Shown piece after piece: positions 18,901-30,527 of a stretch of 64,000 nucleotides of DNA. Position 1 is the first letter of the stretch, and the number at the start of each line of letters is the position of its first letter. Made by a program: the position numbers and the translations under genes. Source of the DNA: Spongiibacter pelagi (GTDB lineage: Bacteria > Pseudomonadota > Gammaproteobacteria > Pseudomonadales > Spongiibacteraceae); NCBI RefSeq assembly GCF_014705705.1, contig NZ_JACXLD010000001.1, positions 558,001 to 622,000 on the forward strand, read 5' to 3'. Below the pieces are notes generated by a model. The model ran no database searches. It saw nothing but the letters and a program-made list of their open reading frames with translations, and was not told the origin of the DNA.

Positions 18901-19398
18901 GTGGGAAACAAGGGCGTGAGTGAGTCGGTACAGGAAATTCACTGGGATTTAACCGATGAGGCGGCAACGGTGGCGGCGGGCCAAAAATTTGGTACGGCCG
19001 TTGGGGATGGCGCTATTGTTTATCTCGACGGCCAGCTTGGCGCGGGAAAAACCACCTTTTGCCGAGGTGTGTTGTCAGCCTTTGGCTATTCAGGTGCGGT
19101 TAAAAGTCCGACCTATACTCTTGTCGAACCCTATGAGCTGAAGGGCATTACTGCCTATCATTTTGACCTGTATCGCTTGGGTGATCCCGAAGAATTGGAA
19201 TACATGGGTATTCGCGATTATTTCACTGAAAACGCCATTTGTCTTATCGAATGGCCAGAGCGCGGCGCCGGTGTTTTGCCATTGGCGGATATACAGGTTA
19301 GCATTGTTCAACATGGGTCTGGGCGGCGTTTAACGCTGGTAGCCAATACTGCGCGCGGACGTCAGATCGTATGTGATTTATCAGGTCGGCAACACTGA
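18901..19398 (+). CDS. tsaE: tRNA threonylcarbamoyladenosine biosynthesis ATPase TsaE
   Basis: TsaE is the ATPase partner of TsaB/TsaD in making t6A at position 37 of ANN-decoding tRNAs. The P-loop GQLGAGKTTFCRG lies near residue 43, followed by VKSPTYTLVEPY and YHFDLYRLGDPEELEYMG, both diagnostic. The start is a GTG at 18901; a second GTG at 18916 is an equally acceptable start, because neither has a strong ribosome binding site. It is 19 bases after nnr and 5 bases before the amidase gene. Confidence 0.95.
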   Translation: MGNKGVSESVQEIHWDLTDEAATVAAGQKFGTAVGDGAIVYLDGQLGAGKTTFCRGVLSAFGYSGAVKSPTYTLVEPYELKGITAYHFDLYRLGDPEELEYMGIRDYFTENAICLIEWPERGAGVLPLADIQVSIVQHGSGRRLTLVANTARGRQIVCDLSGRQH

Positions 19399-19403
19399 AC
19401 GAG

Positions 19404-20738
19404 ATGAAATTTAAAAACGCTGTTGTCCTGGGTTTGCTACTATTTTTTAGCCTTGCTGCTACCAGCTTTGAAGCTGCAGCCGCCGAGGTGCGCGAGGTTC
19501 GCTTTTGGCGAGCCCCAGACCACAGCCGGGTGGTGCTTGATCTGAGCAGTCCGGTTAGTCACGAAGTTATTTCCCTTTCTAATCCCAATCGCTTAGTGCT
19601 GGATATTGGCAATGCCAAAATGGGTGCCGATACCAGCGCACTAAGTTTTCCGAATAGTCCTATCGACCGTCTGCGCTATGCCGATAAGTCCGACGGCAAA
19701 CTGCGGCTGGTTTTCGATTTAAATCGCGGCGTGCAAACGCGCACTTTCCTGCTTAAAGCTCATGGCGAGCAGCACGACCGTTTGGTGGTGGACTTTTTGG
19801 ATCAAGAACAAAGTTCAGCGCCGCGCGTAGTTAAAAGTGTGAGTCAGTCAGCGCAGCGCGACGTGGTGGTTGCCATAGATGCGGGGCACGGCGGCGAAGA
19901 CCCCGGCGCGATTGGTCCCGGTAAATTGCGCGAAAAAGATGTGGTCTACCAGATTGCCCGTCGCTTAGAGAAAAAATTCGCCAGTAAAAAAGGTTATAAA
20001 GTCACCATGATTCGCGACGGTGACTACTATGTTGGCTTGGCCAAACGCCGCTCTTTGGCGCGCACTGCGCAGGCGGACTTCTTTGTCTCTATTCACGCCG
20101 ATGCCTTTACTGACTCCCGCGCCAATGGTAGCTCGGTCTATGCCCTTTCCGCGCGTGGGGCGACCAGCGCAACCGCACGGATTTTGGCCCAAAGCGAAAA
20201 CCAAGCTGACTTGGTGGGCGGAGTCAGCCTGTCTGATCGGGATGAAGTGTTGGCCGGAGTGCTTACCGATTTGGCAATGACCGCCACGTTAGATGCCAGC
20301 CTGAATGTGGGCAGTCAGATATTGGGCGAGATGGGACAAATTTCCAGGCTGCACAGTAAGCGTGTTGAACAGGCAGGATTTGCGGTGTTGAAGTCGCCGG
20401 ATATTCCCTCGCTCTTGGTGGAAACCGGATTTATTTCCAATCCCCATGAAGCGAGCAAACTCAAAACCGCTGGCTATCAAGAGCAGATGGCGCAGGCGAT
20501 TTTTGAGGGCATTGATCGTTATTTCCGAGAGAGTCCGCCGCCAGATACCTATTTTGCGGCCATCAAGCGTGGCGATGCGCCCACGGCTAGAGGACAGGTC
20601 TACGTCATTGCGCGCGGCGATACCCTTTCGGGTATTGCTCAGCGCCACAATATTTCTGTGCGTGATTTGCAACAGCATAATGGGCTGTCTAATAGTCAAA
20701 TTCGCATCGGCCAAAAAATTCAGATACCCGCGTCATAA
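19404..20738 (+). CDS. N-acetylmuramoyl-L-alanine amidase (AMIN-Amidase_3-LysM)
   Basis: This is a periplasmic amidase of the AmiB/AmiC type that removes stem peptides from septal peptidoglycan during cell separation. The 444-aa protein has a signal peptide (to about residue 28), an AMIN targeting domain (about 30-130) and an Amidase_3 catalytic domain. The zinc ligands are in [24 protein letters not shown] and [11 protein letters not shown]-terminal LysM domain follows ([20 protein letters not shown]). The LysM tail and the mutL neighbour fit AmiB of pseudomonads. The stop overlaps the mutL ATG. Confidence 0.94.
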   Translation: MKFKNAVVLGLLLFFSLAATSFEAAAAEVREVRFWRAPDHSRVVLDLSSPVSHEVISLSNPNRLVLDIGNAKMGADTSALSFPNSPIDRLRYADKSDGKLRLVFDLNRGVQTRTFLLKAHGEQHDRLVVDFLDQEQSSAPRVVKSVSQSAQRDVVVAIDAGHGGEDPGAIGPGKLREKDVVYQIARRLEKKFASKKGYKVTMIRDGDYYVGLAKRRSLARTAQADFFVSIHADAFTDSRANGSSVYALSARGATSATARILAQSENQADLVGGVSLSDRDEVLAGVLTDLAMTATLDASLNVGSQILGEMGQISRLHSKRVEQAGFAVLKSPDIPSLLVETGFISNPHEASKLKTAGYQEQMAQAIFEGIDRYFRESPPPDTYFAAIKRGDAPTARGQVYVIARGDTLSGIAQRHNISVRDLQQHNGLSNSQIRIGQKIQIPAS

Positions 20739-22594
20739 TGGCAAAAATTCAATTACTTGATCCGCGACTGGCCAACCAGATTGCGGCCGGTGAGGTCGTT
20801 GAGCGCCCCGCCTCGGTTGTTAAAGAGCTGGTAGAGAACAGCTTGGACTCTGGTGCAAATCGCATCGACCTTGAAGTCGAGGACGGCGGCGTCAAACTGA
20901 TTCGAGTGCGCGATAACGGCAGCGGTATCGACAAAGAAGATTTACCGCTAGCGCTGAGTCGACACGCCACCAGTAAAATTCGCGCTCTTCCCGATTTGGA
21001 AGCAGTAGCCAGTTTGGGCTTTCGGGGTGAGGCGTTGGCCAGTATCAGTTCGGTTTCGCGTTTGAGCTTGAATTCCGCAGTGGCAGAGGCCGAAAGTGGT
21101 TGGTCTGCTCGCTCGGAAGGCCGGGATATGAGCGCGGTGCTTGAGCCTATTGCCCATCCGCAGGGTACGACGGTAGAAGTCCGCGATCTGTTTTTTAATA
21201 CCCCGGCGCGGCGTAAATTTCTGCGTACGGAAAAAACCGAATTCTCCCATCTGGAAGAAGTGGTCAAGCGCCAAGCGCTGGGCCGTTTCGATGTGGGCTT
21301 TTCTCTATGCCACAATGGCCGTGCAATCCACAGCTTAAAACCGGCGACGAATCAGCTAGAACAAGAGCGGCGTTTGGCCTCGGTTTGTGGTCCCGCGTTT
21401 ATGGAAAACGCCTTGTTTATCGACCGCACGGCCGCCAATTTACGTTTGTGGGGTTGGGTCGCGCTACCGAGTTTTTCTCGCAGCCAAGCTGATCTGCAGC
21501 ACTTTTTTGTCAATAGCCGCTATATCCGCGATCGACTGGTGGCTCATGCGGTGCGGCAGGCGTATCAGGATGTGCTTTACCATGGCCGCCACCCTGCGTT
21601 TGTGCTTTATCTCGAGGTTGATCCGGCTAACGTTGATGTTAATGTGCATCCGACCAAGCACGAGGTTCGCTTTCGAGACGGTCGCACAGTACACGACTTT
21701 ATTTTTCGTACTTTGCATCAGGCCTTGGCCGATGTTCGCCCCAGCGATCAAACCAATACCGCCAATCTGCAAGGCAGCGTAAATCCGCTTGCGCCAGATT
21801 CTGGCTTGGCCATGCCGGTTGAGCAATCGAGTATGGCCTTGCGGCCTTCGGAATCCTCTCCTTCGCTGAGTACAAATCCGTTTTCAAGCTCCGCCAGTTA
21901 CGGGTCGGCATATCAACCGGCGGGAGCTTCTGCCTCTAGCATCGCCGAGCAAATGCCGGCGTATCAAAATCTGGTTCAGCCGGTTTCCGATAATACAGAG
22001 TCGCAGGAAATTCCGCCGTTGGGTTTTGCACTGGCTCAGTTAAAAGGCATTTATATTCTTGCTGAAAATGCCAGTGGCATGGTGTTGGTGGATATGCACG
22101 CCGCCCATGAGCGTATTACCTACGAGCGTATGAAGCGCGCCCGCGAAGGTGAGGGTTTGCGCAGCCAGCCATTATTAGTGCCGCAAAGTTTAGCGGTCAG
22201 CGAGCGCGAAGCCAGTTGCGCAGAGGCCAATGCCGCAGCACTTGCCGGTTTGGGTATGGTGATTCAGCGAGTGGCAGAAGAGTCGATTATTGTGCGGGAA
22301 CTGCCGGTGATACTGGCGGATAGTCCGGTAGAACAATTGGTGCGAGACGTGCTGGCCGATTTACTGGAATACGGCAGCAGCGACCGCATTGCTAATCACA
22401 TTAATGAAATTCTTTCTACCATGGCCTGCCATGGTTCGGTTCGCGCAAACCGCCGCTTAACCGTGCCGGAAATGAACGCGCTGCTCAGAGATATGGAAGC
22501 CACCGAGCGCAGTGGCCAGTGTAATCACGGCCGGCCAACTTGGGTGCAGGTGAGTTTGGCTGAACTGGATAAGTGGTTTTTGCGTGGCCGCTGA
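20738..22594 (+). CDS. mutL: DNA mismatch repair protein MutL
   Basis: MutL couples MutS mismatch recognition to strand incision. The N-terminal GHKL ATPase is intact: [45 protein letters not shown] and [12 protein letters not shown] Ser/Pro-rich linker (about residues 335-420) leads to the C-terminal dimer domain. That domain carries [12 protein letters not shown], which fits the DxHAx2Ex4E metal-binding endonuclease pattern with Met in place of Gln. E. coli MutL, which works with MutH, lacks this motif, so incision by MutL itself is likely here. [11 protein letters not shown] and QCNHGRPT near the end also match endonuclease-type MutL. The gene overlaps its neighbours on both sides. Confidence 0.97.
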   Translation: MAKIQLLDPRLANQIAAGEVVERPASVVKELVENSLDSGANRIDLEVEDGGVKLIRVRDNGSGIDKEDLPLALSRHATSKIRALPDLEAVASLGFRGEALASISSVSRLSLNSAVAEAESGWSARSEGRDMSAVLEPIAHPQGTTVEVRDLFFNTPARRKFLRTEKTEFSHLEEVVKRQALGRFDVGFSLCHNGRAIHSLKPATNQLEQERRLASVCGPAFMENALFIDRTAANLRLWGWVALPSFSRSQADLQHFFVNSRYIRDRLVAHAVRQAYQDVLYHGRHPAFVLYLEVDPANVDVNVHPTKHEVRFRDGRTVHDFIFRTLHQALADVRPSDQTNTANLQGSVNPLAPDSGLAMPVEQSSMALRPSESSPSLSTNPFSSSASYGSAYQPAGASASSIAEQMPAYQNLVQPVSDNTESQEIPPLGFALAQLKGIYILAENASGMVLVDMHAAHERITYERMKRAREGEGLRSQPLLVPQSLAVSEREASCAEANAAALAGLGMVIQRVAEESIIVRELPVILADSPVEQLVRDVLADLLEYGSSDRIANHINEILSTMACHGSVRANRRLTVPEMNALLRDMEATERSGQCNHGRPTWVQVSLAELDKWFLRGR

Positions 22595-23555
22595 TTTGCC
22601 CCCCGCTGTTTTTATTATGGGGCCGACCGCCTCGGGTAAAACCGATCTGGCGATTAAGCTCAGCGAACAACTGCCCTGCGATTTAATCAGTGTCGATTCC
22701 GCCTTGGTGTATCGCGGCCTGGATATTGGCAGCGCCAAACCCGATGGGCAAACCTTGGCAAAGCATCCCCATGCGTTAATCGATATTTGCGACCCCGCCG
22801 AGGTTTATTCTGCTGCGGATTTTCGCCGTGACGCGCTCGCAGAAATTGAAACCAGTTTGGCAAATGGGCGTACGCCGGTCTTGGTCGGCGGCACCATGAT
22901 GTATTTCAAAGCTCTACTGGAAGGCTTGGCGGAAATGCCCGCCGCCGATCCCGAGATTCGGCAAGAAATTGAGTGCTTGGCCCAAGAGCAGGGCTGGGCG
23001 GCGGTGCATGCCGAGTTGGCGCGGGTTGATCCGGATATGGCCGCGCAAATTCACCCTAATCACTCCCAGCGTCTGAGTCGGGCGCTGGAGGTTTTTCGCA
23101 TTAGCGGCGTCACCATGAGCGAGTGGCGTCAGCGGCAAACTGCGGCTAAATTGCCGTTTCGCCCCCTGCAATTTGCTATTGCACCCCAAAATCGCGATGA
23201 GCTACATCGACGAATCGCCCTGCGCTTGGACATGATGTTTGACGCTGGTTTTGTGGCGGAGGTGGAGCAGCTCAAGGCGCGGGGGGATTTGCATCTGGAT
23301 CTGCCGTCGATGCGCGCAGTGGGTTATCGCCAGGTTTGGCAGTATTTGGCAGGGGAATTTGACCTTGCCGAGGCCCGCGAACGAGCACTGATTGCCAGCC
23401 GTCAATTAGCCAAGCGCCAATTAACCTGGCTGCGTAGCTGGCCGGAAATTCACTGGCTGGGAACCCCGCTTGGCACGGTATCTCAGCAAGATGGAACCAT
23501 TTCGCGGAATTTAGCTCAAATACAGGCTTTACTGGTAACAAGTAGTAGCGAATGA
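22584..23555 (+). CDS. miaA: tRNA dimethylallyltransferase
   Basis: MiaA adds an isopentenyl group to A37 of UNN-reading tRNAs. The P-loop [11 protein letters not shown] is at residue 13, followed by [36 protein letters not shown] and a C-terminal [12 protein letters not shown], all family landmarks. Translation probably starts at GTG 22584 inside the end of mutL (11-base overlap), which implies coupling. The protein is 323 aa. It is followed, after a gap of about 170 bases that should contain the hfq promoter, by hfq. Confidence 0.96.
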   Translation: MAADLPPAVFIMGPTASGKTDLAIKLSEQLPCDLISVDSALVYRGLDIGSAKPDGQTLAKHPHALIDICDPAEVYSAADFRRDALAEIETSLANGRTPVLVGGTMMYFKALLEGLAEMPAADPEIRQEIECLAQEQGWAAVHAELARVDPDMAAQIHPNHSQRLSRALEVFRISGVTMSEWRQRQTAAKLPFRPLQFAIAPQNRDELHRRIALRLDMMFDAGFVAEVEQLKARGDLHLDLPSMRAVGYRQVWQYLAGEFDLAEARERALIASRQLAKRQLTWLRSWPEIHWLGTPLGTVSQQDGTISRNLAQIQALLVTSSSE

Positions 23556-23724
23556 GCATATTTTCTGGGTAATTCTTGAGCTATACTAAGCGCCAAGGTC
23601 TATTTTGGGTCAATTTTTGCTTGAATTTGGTTTCTAATTTGGGAATCGTGGCAATGTAAGACCCAATAAATAATTTTGCTATTTTTTATCATGCCCGAAT
23701 TTGGGCTTATTAGGAGGCTACACC

Positions 23725-23979
23725 ATGTCAAAAGGGCATAGCTTACAAGACCCTTATCTGAATATTCTTCGCAAGGAGCGTATTCCCGTATCAATTTACC
23801 TGGTTAATGGTATCAAGCTGCAAGGTCAGATTGAGTCTTTCGACCAGTTCGTGGTGCTGTTGAAAAACACCGTAAGCCAGATGGTTTACAAACATGCCAT
23901 CTCAACGGTTGTGCCGTCTCGTGTAGTGCGTCTGCCCATGGCTCATCCGCCAGAAGACGACGAGCAAGCCGACAGCTAA
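23725..23979 (+). CDS. hfq: RNA-binding protein Hfq
   Basis: Hfq is a hexameric Sm-like RNA chaperone that pairs small RNAs with mRNAs. The 84-aa protein contains the full Sm fold: [40 protein letters not shown] and the Sm2 motif [12 protein letters not shown]. The C-terminal tail is very short and acidic ([11 protein letters not shown]). The ATG at 23725 is preceded by TAGGAGG at 8 bases; the frame upstream to 23701 is not family-like. Confidence 0.98.
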   Translation: MSKGHSLQDPYLNILRKERIPVSIYLVNGIKLQGQIESFDQFVVLLKNTVSQMVYKHAISTVVPSRVVRLPMAHPPEDDEQADS

Positions 23980-24014
23980 TAGGTTTGTTCTATTCTTCTT
24001 TTTGAGGTTCGTAA

Positions 24015-25304
24015 TTGCTATTTGAAAGACCCGATGCAGGTGAGCGCGCGATACTGGTTCACTTGGAATTTCCAGGCGAAAACGAACGCGAAGATGCAGA
24101 AGAGTTTGTGCAGCTGGTCACTTCCGCTGGAGGTGACCCGGTTGCCTTTGTAACCGGGCCGCGCAAAACGCCCGATGCCCGTCTTTTTGTCGGTACCGGC
24201 AAGCTGGAAGAAATTCGCGCAGCACTAGAAGCCAATGACGGCGAGCTAGTGTTGTTTAATCATGCGCTTTCCCCCTCTCAAGAACGCAACCTCGAACGCG
24301 AGTTGAAATGTCGGGTATTGGACCGCACCGGTCTGATTCTGGATATTTTTGCCCAGCGCGCCCGTACCCATGAGGGTAAATTGCAAGTTGAGTTGGCTCA
24401 GCTTCAGCATATGTCTACCCGATTGGTGCGTGGCTGGACTCACCTTGAGCGCCAGAAGGGTGGTATTGGTATGCGCGGTCCCGGTGAAAGTCAGCTTGAA
24501 ACTGACCGCCGCTTGTTGCGTGCGCGCATCAAAAGTATTCAAACTCGCCTCAGTAAGGTTCGCGTACAACGAGATCAGGTGCGCCGTGCGCGTTTGCGCG
24601 CTGAAATTCCCGCCCTGTCCTTGGTGGGTTACACCAACGCCGGTAAGTCCACATTATTTAATGCGATGACCACTTCGGCGGTGTACGCCGCTGACCAGCT
24701 ATTTGCCACGCTCGACCCAACCCTGCGCCGCATTCCGGTAGACGATGTGGGCGAAGTGGTACTGGCGGATACGGTGGGTTTTATTCGCCACTTGCCGCAC
24801 CGCTTGGTAGAGGCGTTTCGAGCAACGCTGGAAGAGGCCAGTCAGTCAGATTTGCTATTGCATGTGATTGATGCCGCCTCTAACGAGCGCGACGACAATA
24901 TTTTTCAAGTGCAGGAAGTGTTGCGGGAGATTGGTGCTGACACCATCCCGGTGCTGGAGATCTATAACAAAATTGATCTGCTCGGTGTGGAGCCGCGTAT
25001 CGATCGCAACGAACAGGGTGAGCCGATTCGGGTGTGGTTGTCGGCGCGGCGCCAGCAGGGTTTGGATTTATTACTACAAGCCTTGCAAGAAAGATTGGGG
25101 CGCGATGTTGTTGAAACCGATGTGGTGCTCGATGCCAGCCAAGGCCGACTCCGCGCGCGCTTATATGGTCTGGGTGCGGTGCAGTCTGAATCGCTAGATG
25201 ATGGCGGTCGAATGCATCTTCACCTGCGCTTGCCAGAAGTCGATTGGCGGCGCTTTCTTTCCTCTGAATCCCTCAGCGAAGCCGGACTGGGTATACAGCG
25301 CTAA
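24015..25304 (+). CDS. hflX: Ribosome-splitting GTPase HflX
   Basis: HflX is a GTPase that splits stalled 70S ribosomes under stress. The N-terminal glycine-rich domain (VFVGTGKLEEIRAALE-like; LFNHALSPSQERNLE) is followed by GMRGPGESQLETDRR and a helical linker. The G domain has GYTNAGKSTLFNAM (G1), DTVGFIRHLPHRLVEAF (G3) and YNKIDLL (G4). The start is a TTG at 24015 with GAGG eight bases upstream. The gene lies 35 bases after hfq, the conserved hfq-hflX-hflK-hflC order. Length 429 aa. Confidence 0.95.
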   Translation: MLFERPDAGERAILVHLEFPGENEREDAEEFVQLVTSAGGDPVAFVTGPRKTPDARLFVGTGKLEEIRAALEANDGELVLFNHALSPSQERNLERELKCRVLDRTGLILDIFAQRARTHEGKLQVELAQLQHMSTRLVRGWTHLERQKGGIGMRGPGESQLETDRRLLRARIKSIQTRLSKVRVQRDQVRRARLRAEIPALSLVGYTNAGKSTLFNAMTTSAVYAADQLFATLDPTLRRIPVDDVGEVVLADTVGFIRHLPHRLVEAFRATLEEASQSDLLLHVIDAASNERDDNIFQVQEVLREIGADTIPVLEIYNKIDLLGVEPRIDRNEQGEPIRVWLSARRQQGLDLLLQALQERLGRDVVETDVVLDASQGRLRARLYGLGAVQSESLDDGGRMHLHLRLPEVDWRRFLSSESLSEAGLGIQR

Positions 25305-25404
25305 TTTCGCGCATAGCGTGCCCGGTATTTCTGGTTTGGCGGGGGAAATCTGATAGACTCCGCAGCTGATTTGTCTGCAAAAAGCTAAGAAACAGGAGAA
25401 TTTT

Positions 25405-26547
25405 ATGGCCTGGAATGAACCGGGTGGCGGCAGGGATAACGACCCCTGGGGTGGCAAAAATCAGGGGCCACCAGATTTGGATGAAGCGCTGAAAAAGCTT
25501 CAAGACAAACTCAACGGAATTTTTGGTGGCGGTAACGGCAATTCCAATAACAGTGGCAATGACGGTTTTCGTCTAAACACCGGCGCGGTGATGATGCTGG
25601 TGGTATTGGCGGCCATTGTTTGGGGTCTGTTTGGTTTCTATCAGGTCGATCAGCAAGAGCGCGCCGTGGTGCTGCGTTTGGGTGTTTATCAAGAAACCGT
25701 GCAGCCCGGTCTGCGTTGGAATCCACCCCTGATTGATGAAGTCTCTATCATCAACGTGACCAAGGTCAGAACGGCGCAAAGTCGCGGTCAAATGCTGACC
25801 GAAGACGAAAACATCGTTGATATCCAGCTTTCTGTTCAATACACCGTATCGAATCCGGGCGATTTCCTATTGAAAGTGAAAAGCCCAGAAATGAGCTTGG
25901 AGCACGCGCTGGAAAGTGCGCTGCGCCATGTGGTGGGCAGCTCGAAAATGGATCAGGTGATTACCGAAGGTCGTGAACAGATTGCGGTAGATACCCAGCA
26001 GCGTTTGCAGAGCTACCTCAACGCTTACCAAAGCGGTATTCAAGTGGCCAAGGTTAACATCGAAGATGCGCAGGCGCCTTCTCAGGTGCAGGATGCGTTT
26101 GACGATGTAACGCGTGCGAAAGAAGACCGTGAACGTTTGAAGAACGAAGCGGAAGCCTATGCCAACGGCATTATTCCTGAAGCTCGTGGTGCGGCTCAAC
26201 GCCAAATGGAAGAAGCGCTGGCGTATAAAGATCAGGTTATTGCCAAGGCCGAGGGTGAGGCGAAACGCTTTAATCAACTGTTGGCCGAGTATCGCAAGGC
26301 ACCAAAAGTGACTCGCGAGCGCTTGTATATCGACGCACTGGAAGAGCTGTATCAAAGCACCTCTAAAGTGATGGTCGGTACCGAAGGTGGCAACAATATG
26401 ATGTACTTGCCGCTGGATAAATTGATGGAAGGTCGCGTATCGGCGCGTATGGGTTCTGATCAGCAAGTGGATATTCGCGAGCTGACCGATCGGGTTATTG
26501 AACAACTGCGCCGCGACAGCCAGAACACACGCCGGGAGGGCCGTTAA
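25405..26547 (+). CDS. hflK: FtsH protease modulator HflK
   Basis: HflK is one half of the SPFH-family HflKC cage that surrounds FtsH in the inner membrane. A glycine- and asparagine-rich N-terminus (about 1-50, MAWNEPGGGRDNDPWG) precedes a single membrane helix (about 58-80). The band-7 domain follows (VDQQERAVVLRLG, LRWNPPLIDEV, DIQLSVQYTV), then a long coiled coil (about 230-300). The length (380 aa) is normal. AACAGGAGAA lies before the ATG. It is 2 bases upstream of hflC. Confidence 0.96.
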   Translation: MAWNEPGGGRDNDPWGGKNQGPPDLDEALKKLQDKLNGIFGGGNGNSNNSGNDGFRLNTGAVMMLVVLAAIVWGLFGFYQVDQQERAVVLRLGVYQETVQPGLRWNPPLIDEVSIINVTKVRTAQSRGQMLTEDENIVDIQLSVQYTVSNPGDFLLKVKSPEMSLEHALESALRHVVGSSKMDQVITEGREQIAVDTQQRLQSYLNAYQSGIQVAKVNIEDAQAPSQVQDAFDDVTRAKEDRERLKNEAEAYANGIIPEARGAAQRQMEEALAYKDQVIAKAEGEAKRFNQLLAEYRKAPKVTRERLYIDALEELYQSTSKVMVGTEGGNNMMYLPLDKLMEGRVSARMGSDQQVDIRELTDRVIEQLRRDSQNTRREGR

Positions 26548-26549
26548 TC

Positions 26550-27422
26550 ATGTCTAACCGTGCTTTTACACTATTGCTGATTATTGCCGGCTCGGTGATT
26601 CTTGCCTTCAATTCTTTGGTGATTGTGCGTGAAACCGAGCGCGCAGTAATGCTGAAGTTTGGTGAGGTGGTTGCGCCAGATCTCGCCACCGGTCTGCACA
26701 TTAAAATTCCGTTTGTGAATACCGTGCGTAAATTTGATCGCCGTATTCTCACCTTGGATGCGCCTACCCAGCGTTTTCTGACCATCGAGAAAAAACCACT
26801 GGATGTAGACTTCTACGCCAAGTGGCGCGTATCCGACACCGCCAAGTTCTACACCGCCACTAACGGTGAAGAAGTGCGCGCGGAAGGCCTGCTGGCTCAG
26901 CGGATCAATACCGGCTTGCGTAACAAGTTTGGTGAGCGCACTTTCCACGAAGTGGTTTCCGGTGAGCGCGATTCGCTGATGACCGACCTGACCCGCGACC
27001 TCAACCAGATCACCGTTGATGAATTTGGTATCGAGCTGGTCGATGTGCGCGTGAAGCGTATCGACCTGCCTGCGCAGGTAAGTCAGTCGGTATTCGACCG
27101 GATGAAGTCAGAGCGTGAGCGCGAAGCCCGCGAGCACCGCTCAACCGGCCGCGAGCTGGCCGAGAAAATCCGCGCAACGGCAGATCGTGAGCGCACCGTT
27201 ATTGCAGCTAATGCTTATCGCGATGCGGAAGTCATTCGCGGTGAGGGTGATGCACAAGCGGCCAAGGTTTACGCCTCGGCCTATCAAGCGGATGGTGAGT
27301 TTTACGCCTTTATTCGCAGCTTGACCGCTTACAAAACCGCCTTTGCTGATCAGGGCGATATCCTGATTTTAGACAGCGAGAGCGATTTCTTCCGCTATCT
27401 CAATAAGGGCGCGGAGAAGTAG
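26550..27422 (+). CDS. hflC: FtsH protease modulator HflC
   Basis: HflC pairs with HflK to form the periplasmic cage that restrains FtsH. The N-terminal membrane helix (residues about 5-22) is followed by a band-7 domain: VRETERAVMLKFGEV, LHIKIPFVNTVRKFDRR and QRFLTIEKKPLDVDFYAKWR (each visible as a separate block). The DVRVKRIDLP motif and a charged coiled coil (RSTGRELAEKIRATADRER) follow. Length 290 aa. The spacing of 2 bases from hflK indicates co-translation. Confidence 0.96.
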   Translation: MSNRAFTLLLIIAGSVILAFNSLVIVRETERAVMLKFGEVVAPDLATGLHIKIPFVNTVRKFDRRILTLDAPTQRFLTIEKKPLDVDFYAKWRVSDTAKFYTATNGEEVRAEGLLAQRINTGLRNKFGERTFHEVVSGERDSLMTDLTRDLNQITVDEFGIELVDVRVKRIDLPAQVSQSVFDRMKSEREREAREHRSTGRELAEKIRATADRERTVIAANAYRDAEVIRGEGDAQAAKVYASAYQADGEFYAFIRSLTAYKTAFADQGDILILDSESDFFRYLNKGAEK

Positions 27423-27533
27423 GCAGCATTGCCAATCCCGGTTGGGGGCGGGCAGTGACATTTGTGGTATCATTCGCAAAATCCGGATCGGCAAAAGTCG
27501 GTGCGGATTTTGTGTTTTAAGTGGGCGTTAAAA

Positions 27534-27719
27534 ATGTGGCAGGAATTGGCTATTGCACTGAGTTTGGTGCTGGTAATTGAAGGTATCCTGCCATTCTTAA
27601 ACCCCGCCGCTTGGCGACTAATGGCCTACCGCCTCGCCGATATGGAAAATCGCGCCATACGACTGGCTGGTCTGAGCAGCATGGCTGCTGGGCTGGTGTT
27701 GTTGAGCCTGCTTAAATAA
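27534..27719 (+). CDS. DUF2065 small inner-membrane protein
   Basis: This 61-aa protein has two hydrophobic helices (about residues 5-24 and 44-60) separated by a basic turn (NPAAWRLMAYRLADM), the DUF2065 pattern. It regularly follows hflC and precedes hisZ-purA in gammaproteobacteria, and its role is unknown. The ATG at 27534 (MWQELAIALSLVLV) is chosen over an upstream in-frame start at 27462 because family members start here. Confidence 0.88.
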   Translation: MWQELAIALSLVLVIEGILPFLNPAAWRLMAYRLADMENRAIRLAGLSSMAAGLVLLSLLK

Positions 27720-27786
27720 AGCAGGTTTCAAATTCCTGTCGCGCAGAAATTGTTTTTACGGCCTGCACAAGGCCCAAAAGAGTTTA

Positions 27787-28959
27787 ATGATGACTTCGGT
27801 TGACCGCTGGCTACTCCCCGATGGAGTGGAAGAACTGCTGCCCGCGCAAGCTGCCCAGGTTGAGGCTTTGCGTCGTAAACTACTGGATCTTTTCCAGTGC
27901 TGGGGCTATGAGCTGATTATCCCGCCAATGTTGGAATATACCGAGTCTCTGTTGGTGGGCTTGGGTAGCGATATTGATTTGCTCACCTTCCGAGTGACCG
28001 ACCAACTTACCGGTCGCATGATGGGTTTACGCGCGGATATTACTCCGCAAGCGGCTCGCATTGATGCTCACAGCCTCAACCGCGAAGGCCCGGTTCGTTT
28101 GTGTTATGCCGGTAGCGTGCTGCATACACGCCCGAAAAAACCACTGGCGTCTCGCTCGCCCATTCAGCTCGGCGCCGAAATCTACGGCGACAATAGCCTT
28201 GCCAGCGATCTGGAAATTATCTGCCTGATGCTGGAAACCCTGAAAACCGCCGGGGTGGATCGACTGACACTAGACGTGGGGCATGTGGCGATATATGAAG
28301 CCGTAGTTGCCGCAGCAGGTTTAAGAGCTGAGCACGAAAAGACGTACTTCAATATTTTGCAGCGCAAGGCCAGTGCCGAATTGGCGACATTCCTGTCTGA
28401 ATTGGATGTCAGTGAATCCGCTATTCGTCAGCTTGAGGGCTTGAAAGCCCTGCACGGTGGTGAAGAAGTGCTGAGCAAAGGTCGCGAATTATTTGCCGAT
28501 ATTCCAGCGGCGGTTGCGGCTATTGATTATCTGGTCACGCTCACAGAAACCCTTTCCGAGCGTGTGCCCGGTCTGAGTTATTACTACGATCTGGCCGAGC
28601 TGCGCGGCTTCCATTATCACACTGGCCTCGTGTTCTCAGCGCTGGTTAGCGAACACGGTCAGGCGCTGGCCTCCGGTGGCCGCTACGATGATATCGGTGA
28701 AGTCTTTGGTCGCGCTCGTCCGGCAACGGGATTCAGCATCGACCTAAAAGCGATGCTGGGCTTACTGCAAGGCGAGCTAGAAGCGGAAGGTATTTTTGCG
28801 CCTTACAGCAACGAGCTGAGTCAGTGGCAAGCGGTACAAAAATTACGGCAACAGGGTGAGCGCGTGGTTTGCGGTCTGCCCGGCCAAGCTGCCGATGAAA
28901 GTTGTGATCGCGTATTGGAACTGGCTGGCGATAGCTGGCAGGTTGTGGCGCGCGTCTAG
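27787..28959 (+). CDS. hisZ: ATP phosphoribosyltransferase regulatory subunit HisZ
   Basis: HisZ is a HisRS paralogue that lacks aminoacylation activity. It activates the short-form HisG, the first enzyme of histidine synthesis, and confers histidine feedback. Class II synthetase-like motifs are visible: GYELIIPPMLEYTESLL, MMGLRADITPQAARID, LCYAGSVLHT and a late GGRYDDIGEVFGRARPATGFS block (split). The C-terminal anticodon-binding domain is absent, as expected for HisZ. Two ATG codons stand in a row at 27787 and 27790. Length 390 aa. It precedes purA by 67 bases. Confidence 0.95.
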   Translation: MMTSVDRWLLPDGVEELLPAQAAQVEALRRKLLDLFQCWGYELIIPPMLEYTESLLVGLGSDIDLLTFRVTDQLTGRMMGLRADITPQAARIDAHSLNREGPVRLCYAGSVLHTRPKKPLASRSPIQLGAEIYGDNSLASDLEIICLMLETLKTAGVDRLTLDVGHVAIYEAVVAAAGLRAEHEKTYFNILQRKASAELATFLSELDVSESAIRQLEGLKALHGGEEVLSKGRELFADIPAAVAAIDYLVTLTETLSERVPGLSYYYDLAELRGFHYHTGLVFSALVSEHGQALASGGRYDDIGEVFGRARPATGFSIDLKAMLGLLQGELEAEGIFAPYSNELSQWQAVQKLRQQGERVVCGLPGQAADESCDRVLELAGDSWQVVARV

Positions 28960-28981
28960 CTTTTCTAGGCTGCGAATTTAG

Positions 28982-30319
<1,338 letters not shown>

Positions 30320-30340
30320 TTGGTAATTTTCACAAATTCA

Positions 30341-30365
30341 AAGCCGCCTCCGGGCGGCTTTTTTT
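30341..30365 (+). terminator. Rho-independent terminator after purA
   Basis: AAGCCGCC pairs with GGCGGCTT around a 4-base loop, followed by a run of T residues. Confidence 0.9.
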
Positions 30366-30418
30366 ATGCCCGCTTTTTAGCCACTTATAACCATGCGCAC
30401 AAAATCAGGCTGAATCGA

Positions 30419-30473
30419 TGTCATCAAACTGAAATATTGAAGTCATATTTCTGTCATTGCTTGTCTCTACTAT
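30419..30473 (+). promoter_or_regulatory. Double Pho box and -10 element (PhoB-dependent promoter)
   Basis: Four half-sites repeat with an exact 11-base period: TGTCAT (30419), TGAAAT (30430), AGTCAT (30441) and TGTCAT (30452). Three match the PhoB half-site closely. A -10 element TACTAT (30468-30473) follows the last half-site after 10 bases, which is the spacing of activated Pho promoters, where the Pho box replaces the -35 element. Transcription would start near 30480, about 48 bases before the lipoprotein ATG. This predicts induction by phosphate starvation. Confidence 0.75.
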
Positions 30474-30527
30474 TGGCTCCGTCAAATTTTGCACCCTAAA
30501 AACCAAACTTGGTTCTGGAGACATTCA